Below are positions 8,936-16,894 of a stretch of DNA of 64,000 bases, one piece after another. Both the position numbers and the translations under genes were made by a program. The stretch covers positions 1 to 64,000 of the forward strand of contig NZ_JALPTH010000032.1 of the NCBI RefSeq assembly GCF_023218175.1, read 5' to 3'. The stretch's first letter is position 1; each line of letters starts with the position of its first letter. This DNA comes from Streptomyces lichenis. GTDB taxonomy: Bacteria; Actinomycetota; Actinomycetes; Streptomycetales; Streptomycetaceae. A model generated the notes under the pieces. The model was not told the DNA's origin. It saw only the letters and a list, made by a program, of their open reading frames with translations, and searched no databases.

Positions 8936-9976
8936 GTGCAGCAGGACTCCGACCTCCGCGACTCCCACACCCGCGACTCCGACACCCTCCTCCGTACCCT
9001 CGCCGGGGTCGCCCGGTCCGCCGCGCATCCGCCCGGCCCCCGCACCCCCTGCGCCGCCTGCGGCGCCCCGTCCGGTGCTCCGGGCCGGGGCGGCCCCGCC
9101 GCCGGGGTGCTCGCCGACCGTCCGGACGGCACCGTGGTCCGGCACGGCCGCGCGGTGGCCAAGGCGCACGCACCGGGCGCCGGTTCGCCCGGGCACCGGG
9201 CCCGTCTCGCGGTGGCGGCCCATCCGCTGCTGACCGGGATCCTGCTGCCGCCGCTGCCGGTCGCCCTGGACGAGGTGCGGGGGCGGCCGGTGTCGGCATG
9301 GCCGTACGGGGTGCCGGTCGACCCGGAGGACCCGGCGGCGGCACCCTGGGAGGAGGCGGCCGTTCTGCTGGCCCGGCTGCACCGCACACCGCTTACCTCG
9401 CTGGGACCGCTGCCGCCGATGCGCGGCCCGGCCAAGGCGGCGCTGGCGGTGGAGCGGATGCGCGCGGTGGGCCCGCATCCGGCCGCCGCCCCGGTGGAGG
9501 CGGCCTGGCGGCGGCTGCCGCCCTGGGCCCGGGGTGGGACCGCCGACCCGCTGCCCCCCGCAGGGCGGCCCGCCCTCTGCCATGGCGATCTCCATCTGGG
9601 CCAACTGGTGCGCCACCCGGTGCCCGACGGGGCGTGGCTGCTCATCGACGTGGACGACCTCGGCGCCGGTGATCCGGCCTGGGACCTGGCCCGTCCGGCC
9701 GCCTGGTTCGCCGCCGGGCTGCTGGCCCCGGCTGTCTGGGAGCGGTTCCTCGGCGCGTATCGGGCGGCCGCCGGCCCGGCCGTACCGGCGGACGGTGATC
9801 CCTGGCCCCGGCTGGACGTTCCGGCCCGGGCCCTGACCGTGCAGACGGCGGCCCTGGCGATCGCCAAGAGCACCGCCGAGGGGCGGGAGTTGGACGAGGT
9901 CGAGTCGGAAGTCGTCGCGGCCTGCGCCCGGATGGCCGCCCTCCCTCCCCATCAGGGGGAACACGCCCCGGCGTAG
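8936..9976 (+). CDS. Aminoglycoside phosphotransferase (APH)-fold protein
   Basis: The 346-residue protein has a kinase-like APH fold. The catalytic loop CHGDLHLGQ lies near residue 215 and the metal-binding IDVDDLGAGDPAWDLARPA near 236. The N-terminal lobe is unusually rich in Pro/Gly and carries a CAAC pair near residue 40, not typical of resistance enzymes. The natural substrate is unknown, and resistance should not be assumed. Start GTG 8936 follows a leaderless-type -10 box. A zinc-ribbon protein gene lies 118 bp downstream. Confidence 0.85.
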   Translation: MQQDSDLRDSHTRDSDTLLRTLAGVARSAAHPPGPRTPCAACGAPSGAPGRGGPAAGVLADRPDGTVVRHGRAVAKAHAPGAGSPGHRARLAVAAHPLLTGILLPPLPVALDEVRGRPVSAWPYGVPVDPEDPAAAPWEEAAVLLARLHRTPLTSLGPLPPMRGPAKAALAVERMRAVGPHPAAAPVEAAWRRLPPWARGGTADPLPPAGRPALCHGDLHLGQLVRHPVPDGAWLLIDVDDLGAGDPAWDLARPAAWFAAGLLAPAVWERFLGAYRAAAGPAVPADGDPWPRLDVPARALTVQTAALAIAKSTAEGRELDEVESEVVAACARMAALPPHQGEHAPA

Positions 9977-10094
9977 GGTGGACGCACCATCGAACGGCGG
10001 GGGGAGAACCGGGGCGGGCCGTGTCGGCGTCCTCCCCGGGGAGAGCCCGCGACGGCGAGGGCTGTCGTACCGGCCCTGAGGGAGTGAACCGAGC

Positions 10095-10379
10095 ATGCAG
10101 TGTCCCAAGTGCCATGCGCCCATGCACACGTACAACCGCAACGGCGTCCAGATCGAGCAGTGCAGCGGCTGCCGGGGGATCTTCCTGGACTACGGGGAGC
10201 TGGAGGCGCTGACCCGGCTGGAGTCCCAGTGGTCGCAGCAGGCACCGCCCGCCCCGCCCGCGCCGCCGGCCCCGCAGGCGTACCCGGCCGCGCACGCCCC
10301 CGCCTGGGGCGCCCCGCACCACGGGCACGGGCACCACAGCCACCACCGCGGCTTCGGCCGGATGCTCTTCTCCTCCTGA
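10095..10379 (+). CDS. TFIIB-type zinc-ribbon protein
   Basis: The 94-residue protein starts MQCPKCHAPM and continues QCSGCRGIFLDYGELEAL, the two CxxC knuckles of the zf-TFIIB family. The tail is Pro/Ala-rich and then His-rich (HHGHGHHSHHRG), which may bind metal. A ribosome site (GGGAG) precedes ATG 10095. The function is unknown. The family is common as a small cytosolic zinc protein. Confidence 0.88.
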   Translation: MQCPKCHAPMHTYNRNGVQIEQCSGCRGIFLDYGELEALTRLESQWSQQAPPAPPAPPAPQAYPAAHAPAWGAPHHGHGHHSHHRGFGRMLFSS

Positions 10380-10469
10380 GCCCGCCCGCGCCCGGCCGCG
10401 CCCGCCGTCCCGTCCCGGGCGGCGGGCGCGCCGCGTTCCCCCTCCTCCCCGGAGGCGGGACCGCACGAC

Positions 10470-10502
10470 GAAGCCCCGATCGCGAGACGCGACCGGGGCT
10501 TC
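10470..10502. terminator. Bidirectional terminator hairpin
   Basis: GAAGCCCCGATCGCG pairs imperfectly with CGCGACCGGGGCTTC. It lies between the zinc-ribbon gene and the 3' end of the leftward tRNA operon and could serve both. Confidence 0.7.
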
Positions 10503-10511
10503 ATCAAGGTG

Positions 10512-10583
10512 TGGACGATACTGGGATTGAACCAGTGACCTCTTCCGTGTCAGGGAAGCGCTCTCCCGCTGAGCTAATCGTCC
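10512..10583 (-). tRNA. tRNA-Val(GAC), copy 1
   Basis: A 72-nt tRNA with acceptor GGACGAT/ATCGTCC, anticodon loop CTGACAC (anticodon GAC) and T arm CTGGTTCAATCCCAG. CCA is not encoded. It is the last gene of a leftward operon that runs Gly, Cys, Val, Val, Val. Confidence 0.96.
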
Positions 10584-10617
10584 TCGGGACCGCGACCCGA
10601 GGGCCGCCGGTGATGCG

Positions 10618-10689
10618 TGCGCGATACTGGGATTGAACCAGTGACCTCTTCCGTGTCAGGGAAGCGCTCTCCCGCTGAGCTAATCGCGC
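10618..10689 (-). tRNA. tRNA-Val(GAC), copy 2
   Basis: Identical to copies 1 and 3 except in the acceptor stem, which is GCGCGAT/ATCGCGC with compensated changes. The anticodon loop is CTGACAC. CCA is not encoded. Confidence 0.96.
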
Positions 10690-10708
10690 GGGGGCCCTCG
10701 CGGGCCAG

Positions 10709-10780
10709 TGGACGATACTGGGATTGAACCAGTGACCTCTTCCGTGTCAGGGAAGCGCTCTCCCGCTGAGCTAATCGTCC
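10709..10780 (-). tRNA. tRNA-Val(GAC), copy 3
   Basis: Same 72-nt sequence as copy 1, with acceptor GGACGAT/ATCGTCC and anticodon GAC. It lies 19 bp from copy 2. Confidence 0.96.
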
Positions 10781-10784
10781 TTGG

Positions 10785-10855
10785 AGGTGGAGACGGGATT
10801 TGAACCCGTGTAGACGGCTTTGCAGGCCGTTGCCTCGCCTCTCGGCCACTCCACC
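10785..10855 (-). tRNA. tRNA-Cys(GCA)
   Basis: A 71-nt tRNA with acceptor GGTGGAG/CTCCACC, anticodon stem-loop ACGGC-CTGCAAA-GCCGT (anticodon GCA) and discriminator U, as expected for Cys. Confidence 0.96.
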
Positions 10856-10891
10856 AGGAGCTGCGGGGGTTCGGGAAGATCCCCCACGTCG

Positions 10892-10964
10892 AGCGGACGA
10901 CGAGATTCGAACTCGCGACCCTCACCTTGGCAAGGTGATGCTCTACCAACTGAGCCACGTCCGC
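10892..10964 (-). tRNA. tRNA-Gly(GCC)
   Basis: A 73-nt tRNA with acceptor GCGGACG/CGTCCGC, anticodon loop TTGCCAA (anticodon GCC) and discriminator U. It is the promoter-proximal gene of the leftward tRNA operon. Confidence 0.96.
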
Positions 10965-11006
10965 CTGTCGGATCCGGATCGCTTCCGCGTCCCGGCGACG
11001 TGTTGA

Positions 11007-11044
11007 ACTCTAGCGGATTCCCGGGCCAGTACAAAAACGCGTTT
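11007..11044 (-). promoter_or_regulatory. tRNA operon promoter with upstream palindrome
   Basis: On the minus strand, TTGTAC (11029-11034) and TAGAGT (11007-11012) are spaced 16 bp apart, a housekeeping-type promoter about 40 bp before tRNA-Gly. The perfect palindrome AAACGCGTTT (11035-11044) lies directly upstream of the -35. The same palindrome precedes thrS. Confidence 0.65.
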
Positions 11045-11334
11045 GCGCAGCGTGCTGCCCTGACCTCGGCGCGCGGCGGCCCTGGGCGCCCGGTCCGCGC
11101 CCCCGGCCCGTTCGACCGCGGGGGCGGCGGCGAGGACCCGGTGACCGGGAGCAGGGAGGCGGTGAGGACCGTGGATCAGCCCCCCGACCAGCGCCGTACC
11201 CTCTCCCGCGCCCCGCCCGGTCACCGAGCCCGCGCACACACCCGTACCCCGCTCCGTCCCCCGCCCCCGCCCCGGATCAGGCCCGTACGCCGCCCCGGCG
11301 GTCCGCCCCCGGGCCGCGCCATAGACTCGCCCCC
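11045..11334. other. Divergent spacer between tRNA operon and pabB
   Basis: GC-rich sequence without a supported gene. The only recognised site is the -10 box TAGACT at 11322-11327, seven bases before the pabB start, which implies a leaderless pabB transcript. Confidence 0.5.
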
Positions 11335-12387
11335 GTGCACCCGCTCGCCCCCCTCGCCCGCTTCGGCGGCCTGCTCGCCACCGATCTGCGCGATGTCACC
11401 CGCGACCCCGAGGCCCTGGACTCGACCGGTTTCTGGGCGGTCTGCGCGGACTTCGAGGGCCGGCTGACCTGTGCCCGGTTCGGGGACGTCCGCCCGGCCC
11501 CGGTGCCGGAGCCGGTCCCCGGCGCCTGGCGCGGCCCGATGGCCGGCGACTGGACGTCCTCGCTCGACCGCGCCGCGTACACCGCCGGCGTCCGCCGGAT
11601 CAGGGAGCACATCGCGGCGGGCGAGGTGTACCAGGCCAATCTCTGCCGGGTGCTGTCCGCGCCGCTGCCCGACCCGGCGGCGGCCGATGTGGACGCGCTC
11701 ACCGCGCTGCTCGCCCGCGGCAACCCGGCCCCGTATGCCGGAACGATTCGCCTGCCCGCCCACGGGGTGGAGGTCGCCACCGCCTCCCCCGAGCTGTTCC
11801 TGCGGCGCGGTGGCGGGACGGTGGAGTCCGGGCCGATCAAGGGCACCGGGCGGACCGCCGCCGATCTGCTGGACAAGGACCGCGCCGAGAACGTCATGAT
11901 CGTCGACCTGGTCCGCAACGACCTGGGGCGGGTCTGCGCCACCGGAACGGTCACGGTGCCCGAGCTGTGCGCCGTGGAGCCGCACCCGGGCCTGGTCCAC
12001 CTGGTCTCCACCGTGCGCGGCGAACTCGCGCCCTCGGCCGGCTGGGCCGAGCTGCTGGCCGCCGCCTTCCCGCCCGGTTCGGTCACCGGGGCGCCCAAGT
12101 CCAGCGCGCTGCGGATCATCGACGCCTTGGAGACGGCGCCGAGGGGCCCGTACTGCGGAGGGATCGGCTGGGTGGACGCGGACCGCGGCACCGGAGTGCT
12201 GGCGGTGGGCATCCGCACCTTCTGGATCGACCGGCCGCAGGGCGTGCTGCGCTTCGGCACCGGCGCCGGGATCACCTGGGACTCCGACCCGGAGCGGGAG
12301 TGGGCGGAGACCGAGCTGAAGGCGTCGAGGCTGCTGGCGGTAGCGTCGGGAGCGTACGAGGCGAGCGGAAGGACAGCCGGAACATGA
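11335..12387 (+). CDS. pabB: Aminodeoxychorismate synthase component I-like (chorismate-binding enzyme)
   Basis: The 350-residue protein is the catalytic chorismate-binding domain of the PabB/TrpE family. Visible motifs are YQANLCRVL, IKGTGRTAADLLDKDRAEN, MIVDLVRNDLGRV and PPGSVTGAPKSSALRIID. It should convert chorismate plus ammonia to 4-amino-4-deoxychorismate for folate. The Lys of the IKGT segment matches the PabB-type active site rather than anthranilate synthase. No glutamine amidotransferase gene is adjacent. Start GTG 11335 is preceded by TAGACT at seven bases (leaderless). The pabC-like gene overlaps its stop by four bases, which supports a para-aminobenzoate pathway. Confidence 0.9.
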   Translation: MHPLAPLARFGGLLATDLRDVTRDPEALDSTGFWAVCADFEGRLTCARFGDVRPAPVPEPVPGAWRGPMAGDWTSSLDRAAYTAGVRRIREHIAAGEVYQANLCRVLSAPLPDPAAADVDALTALLARGNPAPYAGTIRLPAHGVEVATASPELFLRRGGGTVESGPIKGTGRTAADLLDKDRAENVMIVDLVRNDLGRVCATGTVTVPELCAVEPHPGLVHLVSTVRGELAPSAGWAELLAAAFPPGSVTGAPKSSALRIIDALETAPRGPYCGGIGWVDADRGTGVLAVGIRTFWIDRPQGVLRFGTGAGITWDSDPEREWAETELKASRLLAVASGAYEASGRTAGT

Positions 12388-13214
12388 AACTCTGGGTCGA
12401 CGGCGGGCTGCGCGAGGCGGAAACCGCGCGGGTGTCGGTGCTGGACCACGGTCTGACCGTGGGCGACGGCGTCTTCGAGACCATCAAGGCGGTGCACGGC
12501 CGGCCCTTCGCGCTCCAACCCCATCTGGACCGGCTGACCCGCTCCGCCCGCGGCCTCGGGCTGCCCGACCCGGACCTGGACGAGGTCCGCCGCGCCTGCG
12601 CCGCCGTGCTGGAGGCCAACCCGCTGCCGCTCGGCCGGCTGCGGATCACCTACACCGGCGGCCCCTCCCCGCTCGGCTCGGACCGCGGCGACGCGGGCCC
12701 GACCCTGGTCGTCGCCGTCGGCGAGGCCGCGCCCCGCCCCGACACCACCGCGGTGATCACCGTCCCGTGGACCCGCAACGAGCGCGGTGCGCTGACCGGG
12801 CTGAAGACCACCTCGTACGCGGAGAACGTGGTCGCCCTGGCCCGGGCGCACGAGCGGGGCGCCTCCGAGGCGCTGTTCGGCAACACGGTCGGGCGGCTCT
12901 GCGAGGGCACCGGCTCCAATGTCTTCGTGGTCCTCGACGGCCGGCTGCACACCCCGCCGGTCGCCTCCGGTTGCCTGGCCGGGATCACCCGCGCCCTGGT
13001 GGCCGAGTGGTCCGGCGCCGAGGAGACCGACCTGCCGCTGGAGGCGCTGGACGACGCGGAGGAGGTCTTCCTCACCTCCACCCTGCGCGACGTCCAGGCG
13101 GTGAGCCGCATCGACGCCCGCGAACTCCCGGGCGCCCCGGGCCCGGTGACCGCCAAGGCGATGAGCGTCTTCGCCGAGCGCGCCGAGCGGATGCTGGCCA
13201 CGGACGGCGCCTGA
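12384..13214 (+). CDS. pabC: Aminodeoxychorismate lyase (class IV aminotransferase)
   Basis: The 276-residue PLP fold-type IV protein has DHGLTVGDGVFETIK near the N terminus, a Lys in the GLKTTSYAENVVALA segment, the SEALFGNTVG strand and NVFVVLDG. Start ATG 12384 overlaps the pabB stop (ATGA), so the two are translationally coupled. The lyase assignment rests on this pairing; a branched-chain aminotransferase is the alternative. The product would be 4-aminobenzoate plus pyruvate. Confidence 0.87.
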   Translation: MKLWVDGGLREAETARVSVLDHGLTVGDGVFETIKAVHGRPFALQPHLDRLTRSARGLGLPDPDLDEVRRACAAVLEANPLPLGRLRITYTGGPSPLGSDRGDAGPTLVVAVGEAAPRPDTTAVITVPWTRNERGALTGLKTTSYAENVVALARAHERGASEALFGNTVGRLCEGTGSNVFVVLDGRLHTPPVASGCLAGITRALVAEWSGAEETDLPLEALDDAEEVFLTSTLRDVQAVSRIDARELPGAPGPVTAKAMSVFAERAERMLATDGA

Positions 13215-13401
13215 GCGAAGGACGAGTCCCCGCGCGGCCGGGCCGCGCCGAAGCCCGCCCGGGTCGCCACCAGGTCAGCGAGGCCGACCCCCACCGGCCG
13301 CGGCCGCCGGGGCGAGGCTCGGCGCCCGACGGCCGGTGGGCCGACGCCCGGTGGACAGTGGTTGCTCCGCCGGGCCGGCCCGCCGGCCGGGTTCCGGTCG
13401 G

Positions 13402-13791
13402 TCAGGCGTAAGGGTCGACTTCAGGATGCGTGAACCGCACGGGCTTGCCCAGCGACCGGGCGTAGGCGATTTCCGCTCGGGTGCTGTCTCCGATGTAGTC
13501 GCCGACCACGAGCACCTCATCAGCGAGCCGGATCTTCGCTCGGTGCAGATCGCCGAGGCGAACCTTCAGCGCCTCGGTCTCGACAGGATCGGACCGGAGT
13601 CCGTGCGGCGACTTCATGTCAAAGCCCGGCTTGACGACGATCTTTCCGGCTTTGGTCTCCCGCAGGTCGGCCTCGTTCATCTCGGTCATGAAACGGGTGG
13701 AGCCGCAGATCACGACGATACGCGGGAGGCCCAGCAGCTTCTTCGCGGCGGCGAGCTTCTCCTCGGGGGTGAGCGGTTGCGGGTATGACAC
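13402..13791 (-). CDS. Nucleoside 2-deoxyribosyltransferase-like small protein
   Basis: The 129-residue protein starts at GTG 13791, eight bases after a near-perfect AGGAGG site. That decides against the longer frame. It has VVICGSTRFMTEMNEADLR near residue 22 and DEVLVVGDYIGDSTRAEIAYA near residue 95. These resemble the phosphate/base-binding strands of the nucleoside 2-deoxyribosyltransferase fold. The remainder was not recognised. It stands alone between unrelated genes and uses somewhat more A/T than its neighbours, so transfer is possible. Confidence 0.7.
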   Translation of the reverse strand: MSYPQPLTPEEKLAAAKKLLGLPRIVVICGSTRFMTEMNEADLRETKAGKIVVKPGFDMKSPHGLRSDPVETEALKVRLGDLHRAKIRLADEVLVVGDYIGDSTRAEIAYARSLGKPVRFTHPEVDPYA

Positions 13792-13892
13792 TGGTTCCTC
13801 CTGGTGGTGTGGTCCACGTGGTGCCTGCGGAGACGGGAACGACGGACGGAAGACGGATGACAGGGGCCCGGACGGTGGGTAGAACACCGGTG

Positions 13893-14732
13893 ATGACCAC
13901 CACCCTGCGGCCGACCGGGCCGCTCCAGCAGTCCGATGACGGCACCCGGGTCCGCCGCTACGAGGTGTGTGTCAACAGCCGGCCGGTCGGGGCGATCGAG
14001 CTCGGCACCTCGGCCCGCTTCGGCCCGGCGGCCGGGGAGATCCGCTCGTTGCGCGTCGACCCGCCCGACCGGGGCCGGGGGCGCGGCACGGTGGCCGCGC
14101 TGGCCGCCGAGGAGGTGCTGCGGGGCTGGCGCTGCACCAGCGTGCAGGCCGCCGTGCCGGCCGGGGCGGAGGCGGCCCGCTCGCTGGCGGCGGCCCTGGG
14201 GTACCGGGAGCGGGGCCGCGATCTGCTCAAGGCGCTCCCCGACGAGCCGGGGCCGGCACCGGAGATCGTCGTACGGCCCATGACGGAGCCGGAGTTCGCC
14301 GCGTATCTGAGCACCGCCCGCGAGGAGTACGCGCGGGAGTGGGCGTCCCGGGGGGTGCCGGAGGAGCGGGCCGGGGAGCTGTCCGAGCGCGGCCACCGCG
14401 AGCTGCTGCCCCACGGCCTGGCCACCGAGGGCGCCGGGCTGTTCGTGGCCGTGGACGAGGACGGCGGGATCGCCGGCCGGCTGTGGACCGGCCGGTGCAC
14501 CCTCGACTCCGGGGAGGTGGCGGGCTATGTGTACGACATCCGGGTGGCCGAGGAGCGGCGGGGCCGCGGGCTCGGGCGGGCGCTGATGGGCGTGGCCGAG
14601 CGGGTGGTACGGGAAGACGGCCGGCGGCGGCTGGGGCTGCACGTCTTCGCGGACAACGCCCCGGCGCTGCGGCTGTACGCCTCGCTGGGGTACGAGACGG
14701 TGCGGCTACGGCTGTACAAGCCGCTGCTGTAG
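13893..14732 (+). CDS. Tandem GNAT-fold acetyltransferase
   Basis: The 279-residue protein starts at ATG 13893 (GTG 13890 is an equal alternative). The C-terminal half is a typical GNAT domain: YVYDIRVAEERRGRGLGRAL (acetyl-CoA loop), then NAPALRLYASLGYE. The N-terminal half repeats the pattern (IRSLRVDPPDRGRGRGTVAA, AALGYRERG), so this is a duplicated GNAT whose first domain may be degenerate. The substrate is unknown. It is divergent from the gene at 13402-13791. Confidence 0.88.
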   Translation: MTTTLRPTGPLQQSDDGTRVRRYEVCVNSRPVGAIELGTSARFGPAAGEIRSLRVDPPDRGRGRGTVAALAAEEVLRGWRCTSVQAAVPAGAEAARSLAAALGYRERGRDLLKALPDEPGPAPEIVVRPMTEPEFAAYLSTAREEYAREWASRGVPEERAGELSERGHRELLPHGLATEGAGLFVAVDEDGGIAGRLWTGRCTLDSGEVAGYVYDIRVAEERRGRGLGRALMGVAERVVREDGRRRLGLHVFADNAPALRLYASLGYETVRLRLYKPLL

Positions 14733-14751
14733 TCACCCCGGAGTCGAGAGC

Positions 14752-15270
14752 TCAGCCCTCGGCGCCCTCGGTGAGCAGCCGGTCGGCGATCTCCTCGATC
14801 CGGGCGCGCAGTCCCTCCTGGCTCTGCCCGCCGTCCAGCCGTTCGCCGCCGATGACATAGGTGGGCGTCCCGGTGACCCCGATGGCCCGGCCCTCGGCCT
14901 GGTCGGCGTCGACCGCCAGCAGATGGCGCCCGTCGATCAGCGCGGTGTCGAACTCGCCGCTGTCCAGGTGCAGTCGGTCCGCGGTACGGACGAGGAAGGG
15001 CTCACCGCCGGACGCCAGCTCCTCGGTCGCCCCGAGCACCGCCTCGGCGTACGCCCAGCCCTTGCCCTGGGTGAACGCCTCCTCGGCGGCCTGCGCGGCG
15101 GCGTAGGCGTGCTTGTGCTTCTCCAGGGGGAAGTGGCGCAGCCGCACCTCCAGCCGGTCGCCGTAGCGCTCACGCAGGGCGCGCAGATCGGCGAGGGCGC
15201 TGCGGCAGTCGGGGCACTGGAGCTCGCACCAGAAGTCGAGCACCGCGGGGGAGGCGGGGGAGTGGTCCAT
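14752..15270 (-). CDS. DsbA-family thiol oxidoreductase (cytosolic type)
   Basis: The 172-residue protein has a thioredoxin fold with an insertion: strand AVLDFWCELQCPDCRS containing the CPDC active site, and the cis-Pro loop VTGTPTYVIGGERLDG. There is no signal peptide or lipobox, so it probably acts in the cytoplasm, as do FrnE/DsbA-like proteins of this size. It is convergent with the GNAT gene (19 bp apart). Confidence 0.88.
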   Translation of the reverse strand: MDHSPASPAVLDFWCELQCPDCRSALADLRALRERYGDRLEVRLRHFPLEKHKHAYAAAQAAEEAFTQGKGWAYAEAVLGATEELASGGEPFLVRTADRLHLDSGEFDTALIDGRHLLAVDADQAEGRAIGVTGTPTYVIGGERLDGGQSQEGLRARIEEIADRLLTEGAEG

Positions 15271-15430
15271 GGATCAAGTCTCTCATCGGGGGACCTGGGG
15301 AGGCGCCGCCCCGGAGACCACCCTGAGATCACCCGGAGATCTCTCTGAGGGGGCCGGCGGGCATGGCCCGGGAGCTGCGGTCCGGTGCACGATGGAGGGG
15401 ACGTATGCCCGCCGCCGTCTGGAGGACCGG

Positions 15431-15943
15431 ATGCTTGCCGAGACGATCTGCTCCGCGGTGTCCGCGGCCGGGCTGGGGCTCGCCGCCATCACCGCCTACC
15501 GCAAGCGGTTCCGTACCGCCGCCCGGATCGCGGGCTACGCCCTGGTGCCGCTGGGGCTGGTGATGACCGGTGCGGTGGCCTGGCTGGCCCGTACCGCCTT
15601 CTCCCCGGTGGCCTGGGCGGGCTTCGGCGTGCTGGGCCTGGCCTGGCTGCTGTTCGCCACCACCCGGGCCGTCGAAAGGCGGCGCGGTCTGGGCACCCGC
15701 GAGGAGCGCCGGGCCGCCCGGCGCCGGGCCGAGGCGCCGGCCGCCTCGACCCCGGCGGCGGTGACCGGCCCGGCCGCGCGCCCCGGCGGCCGGCCGGTCG
15801 CCTCGACCCCGGCGGCGGTGACCGGCCCGGCCGCGCGCCCCGGCGGCCGGCCGGCGCCGAAGCGTGCCGGCACCGGCGCTGCCCGAGGCGGCGAGGACGA
15901 CTTCAGCGATATCGAGGCGATTCTGAAGAAGCACGGGATCTGA
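15431..15943 (+). CDS. Two-TM membrane protein with acidic DFSDIEAILKKHGI tail
   Basis: The 170-residue protein starts at ATG 15431 behind GGAGG; an upstream ATG at 15392 has no ribosome site. Two membrane helices span about residues 28-50 (ALVPLGLVMTGAVAWLA) and 55-75 (AWAGFGVLGLAWLLFA). An Arg-rich, Ala/Pro-rich linker contains a perfect 19-residue duplication. The C-terminal peptide DDFSDIEAILKKHGI looks conserved and helical. No function was recognised. Confidence 0.8.
   Translation: MLAETICSAVSAAGLGLAAITAYRKRFRTAARIAGYALVPLGLVMTGAVAWLARTAFSPVAWAGFGVLGLAWLLFATTRAVERRRGLGTREERRAARRRAEAPAASTPAAVTGPAARPGGRPVASTPAAVTGPAARPGGRPAPKRAGTGAARGGEDDFSDIEAILKKHGI
15743..15853 (+). repeat. Perfect 57-bp in-frame tandem duplication
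   Basis: Two adjacent units beginning GCCTCGACCCCGGCGGCGGT (15743 and 15800) encode the same 19-residue Ala/Pro/Gly segment. The lack of differences suggests a recent or homogenised duplication. Confidence 0.9.
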
Positions 15944-16115
15944 GCCGCCGGGCTCGCTCCTGGGAGAGGTCCGCTCCTTGGAGGGCCGTTATCACGACAG
16001 CCCGGGCGGAGCCGGGGGGAATCCGGTCGCAAACCACAAGATGGGATGAACGGCAGGCCGGATGGGGCCGTTTCGGTGATCACCGGTCCGCCGGGCGGGC
16101 CATGATGCGGCCGAG

Positions 16116-16280
16116 ATGCTCGATACCTCGCGGGAGCACACCCCCGCCACCGCCGACGCCGCGTCCGACGAACCCCGCGGCTGCCTGTTCGCCCTCTCCC
16201 AGCCGCCGCTGCTGATCTTCCTCACGGTGATCGGCTGCCTGCTGCTGATGGGCGCCGTCCATGACCTGTTCCTGCTGTGA
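16116..16280 (+). CDS. 54-residue single-pass membrane microprotein
   Basis: The ORF runs from ATG 16116 to TGA 16278. About 30 polar residues (MLDTSREHTPATADAASDEP) precede a hydrophobic helix (PPLLIFLTVIGCLLLMGAV) and a short HDLFLL tail. The ribosome site is weak, but the strong hydrophobic pattern and a hairpin just downstream support a real gene. Function unknown. Confidence 0.55.
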   Translation: MLDTSREHTPATADAASDEPRGCLFALSQPPLLIFLTVIGCLLLMGAVHDLFLL

Positions 16281-16294
16281 GGGCCCCTGATGAG

Positions 16295-16314
16295 CGGCTG
16301 CCCCTGGGCAGCCG
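16295..16314. terminator. Hairpin between convergent genes
   Basis: CGGCTGCCC and GGGCAGCCG form a compact stem between the microprotein gene and the convergent CGNR gene. There is no T tract. Confidence 0.45.
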
Positions 16315-16333
16315 TCCGCGCGCCGTGCCCGGC

Positions 16334-16894
16334 TCAGCCGGTCGCCGCCTCCTTGCGGCGGGCCCGGTAGGCGGCGACGTGCAGCCGGTTGCCGCAGGTG
16401 CGGCTGTCGCAGTAGCGGCGGGAGCGGTTGCGGGACAGGTCCACGAAGGCCCGCCCGCAGTCCGGGGCCTCGCACCGGCGCAGCCGCTCCCGCTCGCCGG
16501 CCACCACGATGAAGGCCAGCGCCATGCCGCAGTCGGCCGCCAGGTGGTCGCCGACCGAGGCGCCCGGGGCGAAGTAGTGGACGTGCCAGTCGTAGCCGTC
16601 GTGGTCGGTGAGCTGCGGGGTGGTGCCGGCCGCGGCGACCAGCTGGTTGATCAGCTCCGCCGCGGTACGGGAGTCGGGGGCCGCGAACACCTCGGTGAAC
16701 CGTCCCCGTACCGCCTGGACGGCCCTGAGGTCCCGGTCGGTCAACTCCTCCACGCCGCTGACGCGGTGGTCGCGGACGAAGGTGTAGAGCGCCGTGAGGT
16801 CCCCGAGCCCGTCGCCCCGTCCGCCCTCCGGCGCGCTGTTCACCAGGTCGACGACCGTGTCGAGCGCGATGCGGGTGTCGTGGGGGATGAGCAC
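16334..16894 (-). CDS. ABATE/CGNR zinc-finger protein, putative regulator
   Basis: The 186-residue protein starts at GTG 16894 behind GGGAGTGA. The N-terminal stress-type (ABATE) region carries ALDTVVDLVNSAPE. The C-terminal CGNR motif reads RCEAPDCGRAFVDLSRNRSR then YCDSRTCGNRLHVAAYRARR, with four Cys that fit zinc binding. The family is thought to bind DNA in stress or antibiotic-related regulation. Targets are unknown. Confidence 0.88.
   Translation of the reverse strand: MLIPHDTRIALDTVVDLVNSAPEGGRGDGLGDLTALYTFVRDHRVSGVEELTDRDLRAVQAVRGRFTEVFAAPDSRTAAELINQLVAAAGTTPQLTDHDGYDWHVHYFAPGASVGDHLAADCGMALAFIVVAGERERLRRCEAPDCGRAFVDLSRNRSRRYCDSRTCGNRLHVAAYRARRKEAATG

Noticed and set aside
8936-9976. 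Aminoglycoside resistance gene
   Set aside because: The APH fold is shared by many kinases of other substrates. Nothing in sequence or context shows resistance.
10512-10964. tRNA cluster as a phage or plasmid attachment site
   Set aside because: No integrase gene and no duplicated tRNA 3' end were seen nearby. The tandem copies are complete tRNAs.
13275-13310. Fragment GTCAGCGAGGCC plus ACCGGCCG resembling the end of repeat copy B
   Set aside because: The match is about 20 bases with gaps in very GC-rich sequence and lacks the other repeat blocks, so it is probably chance.
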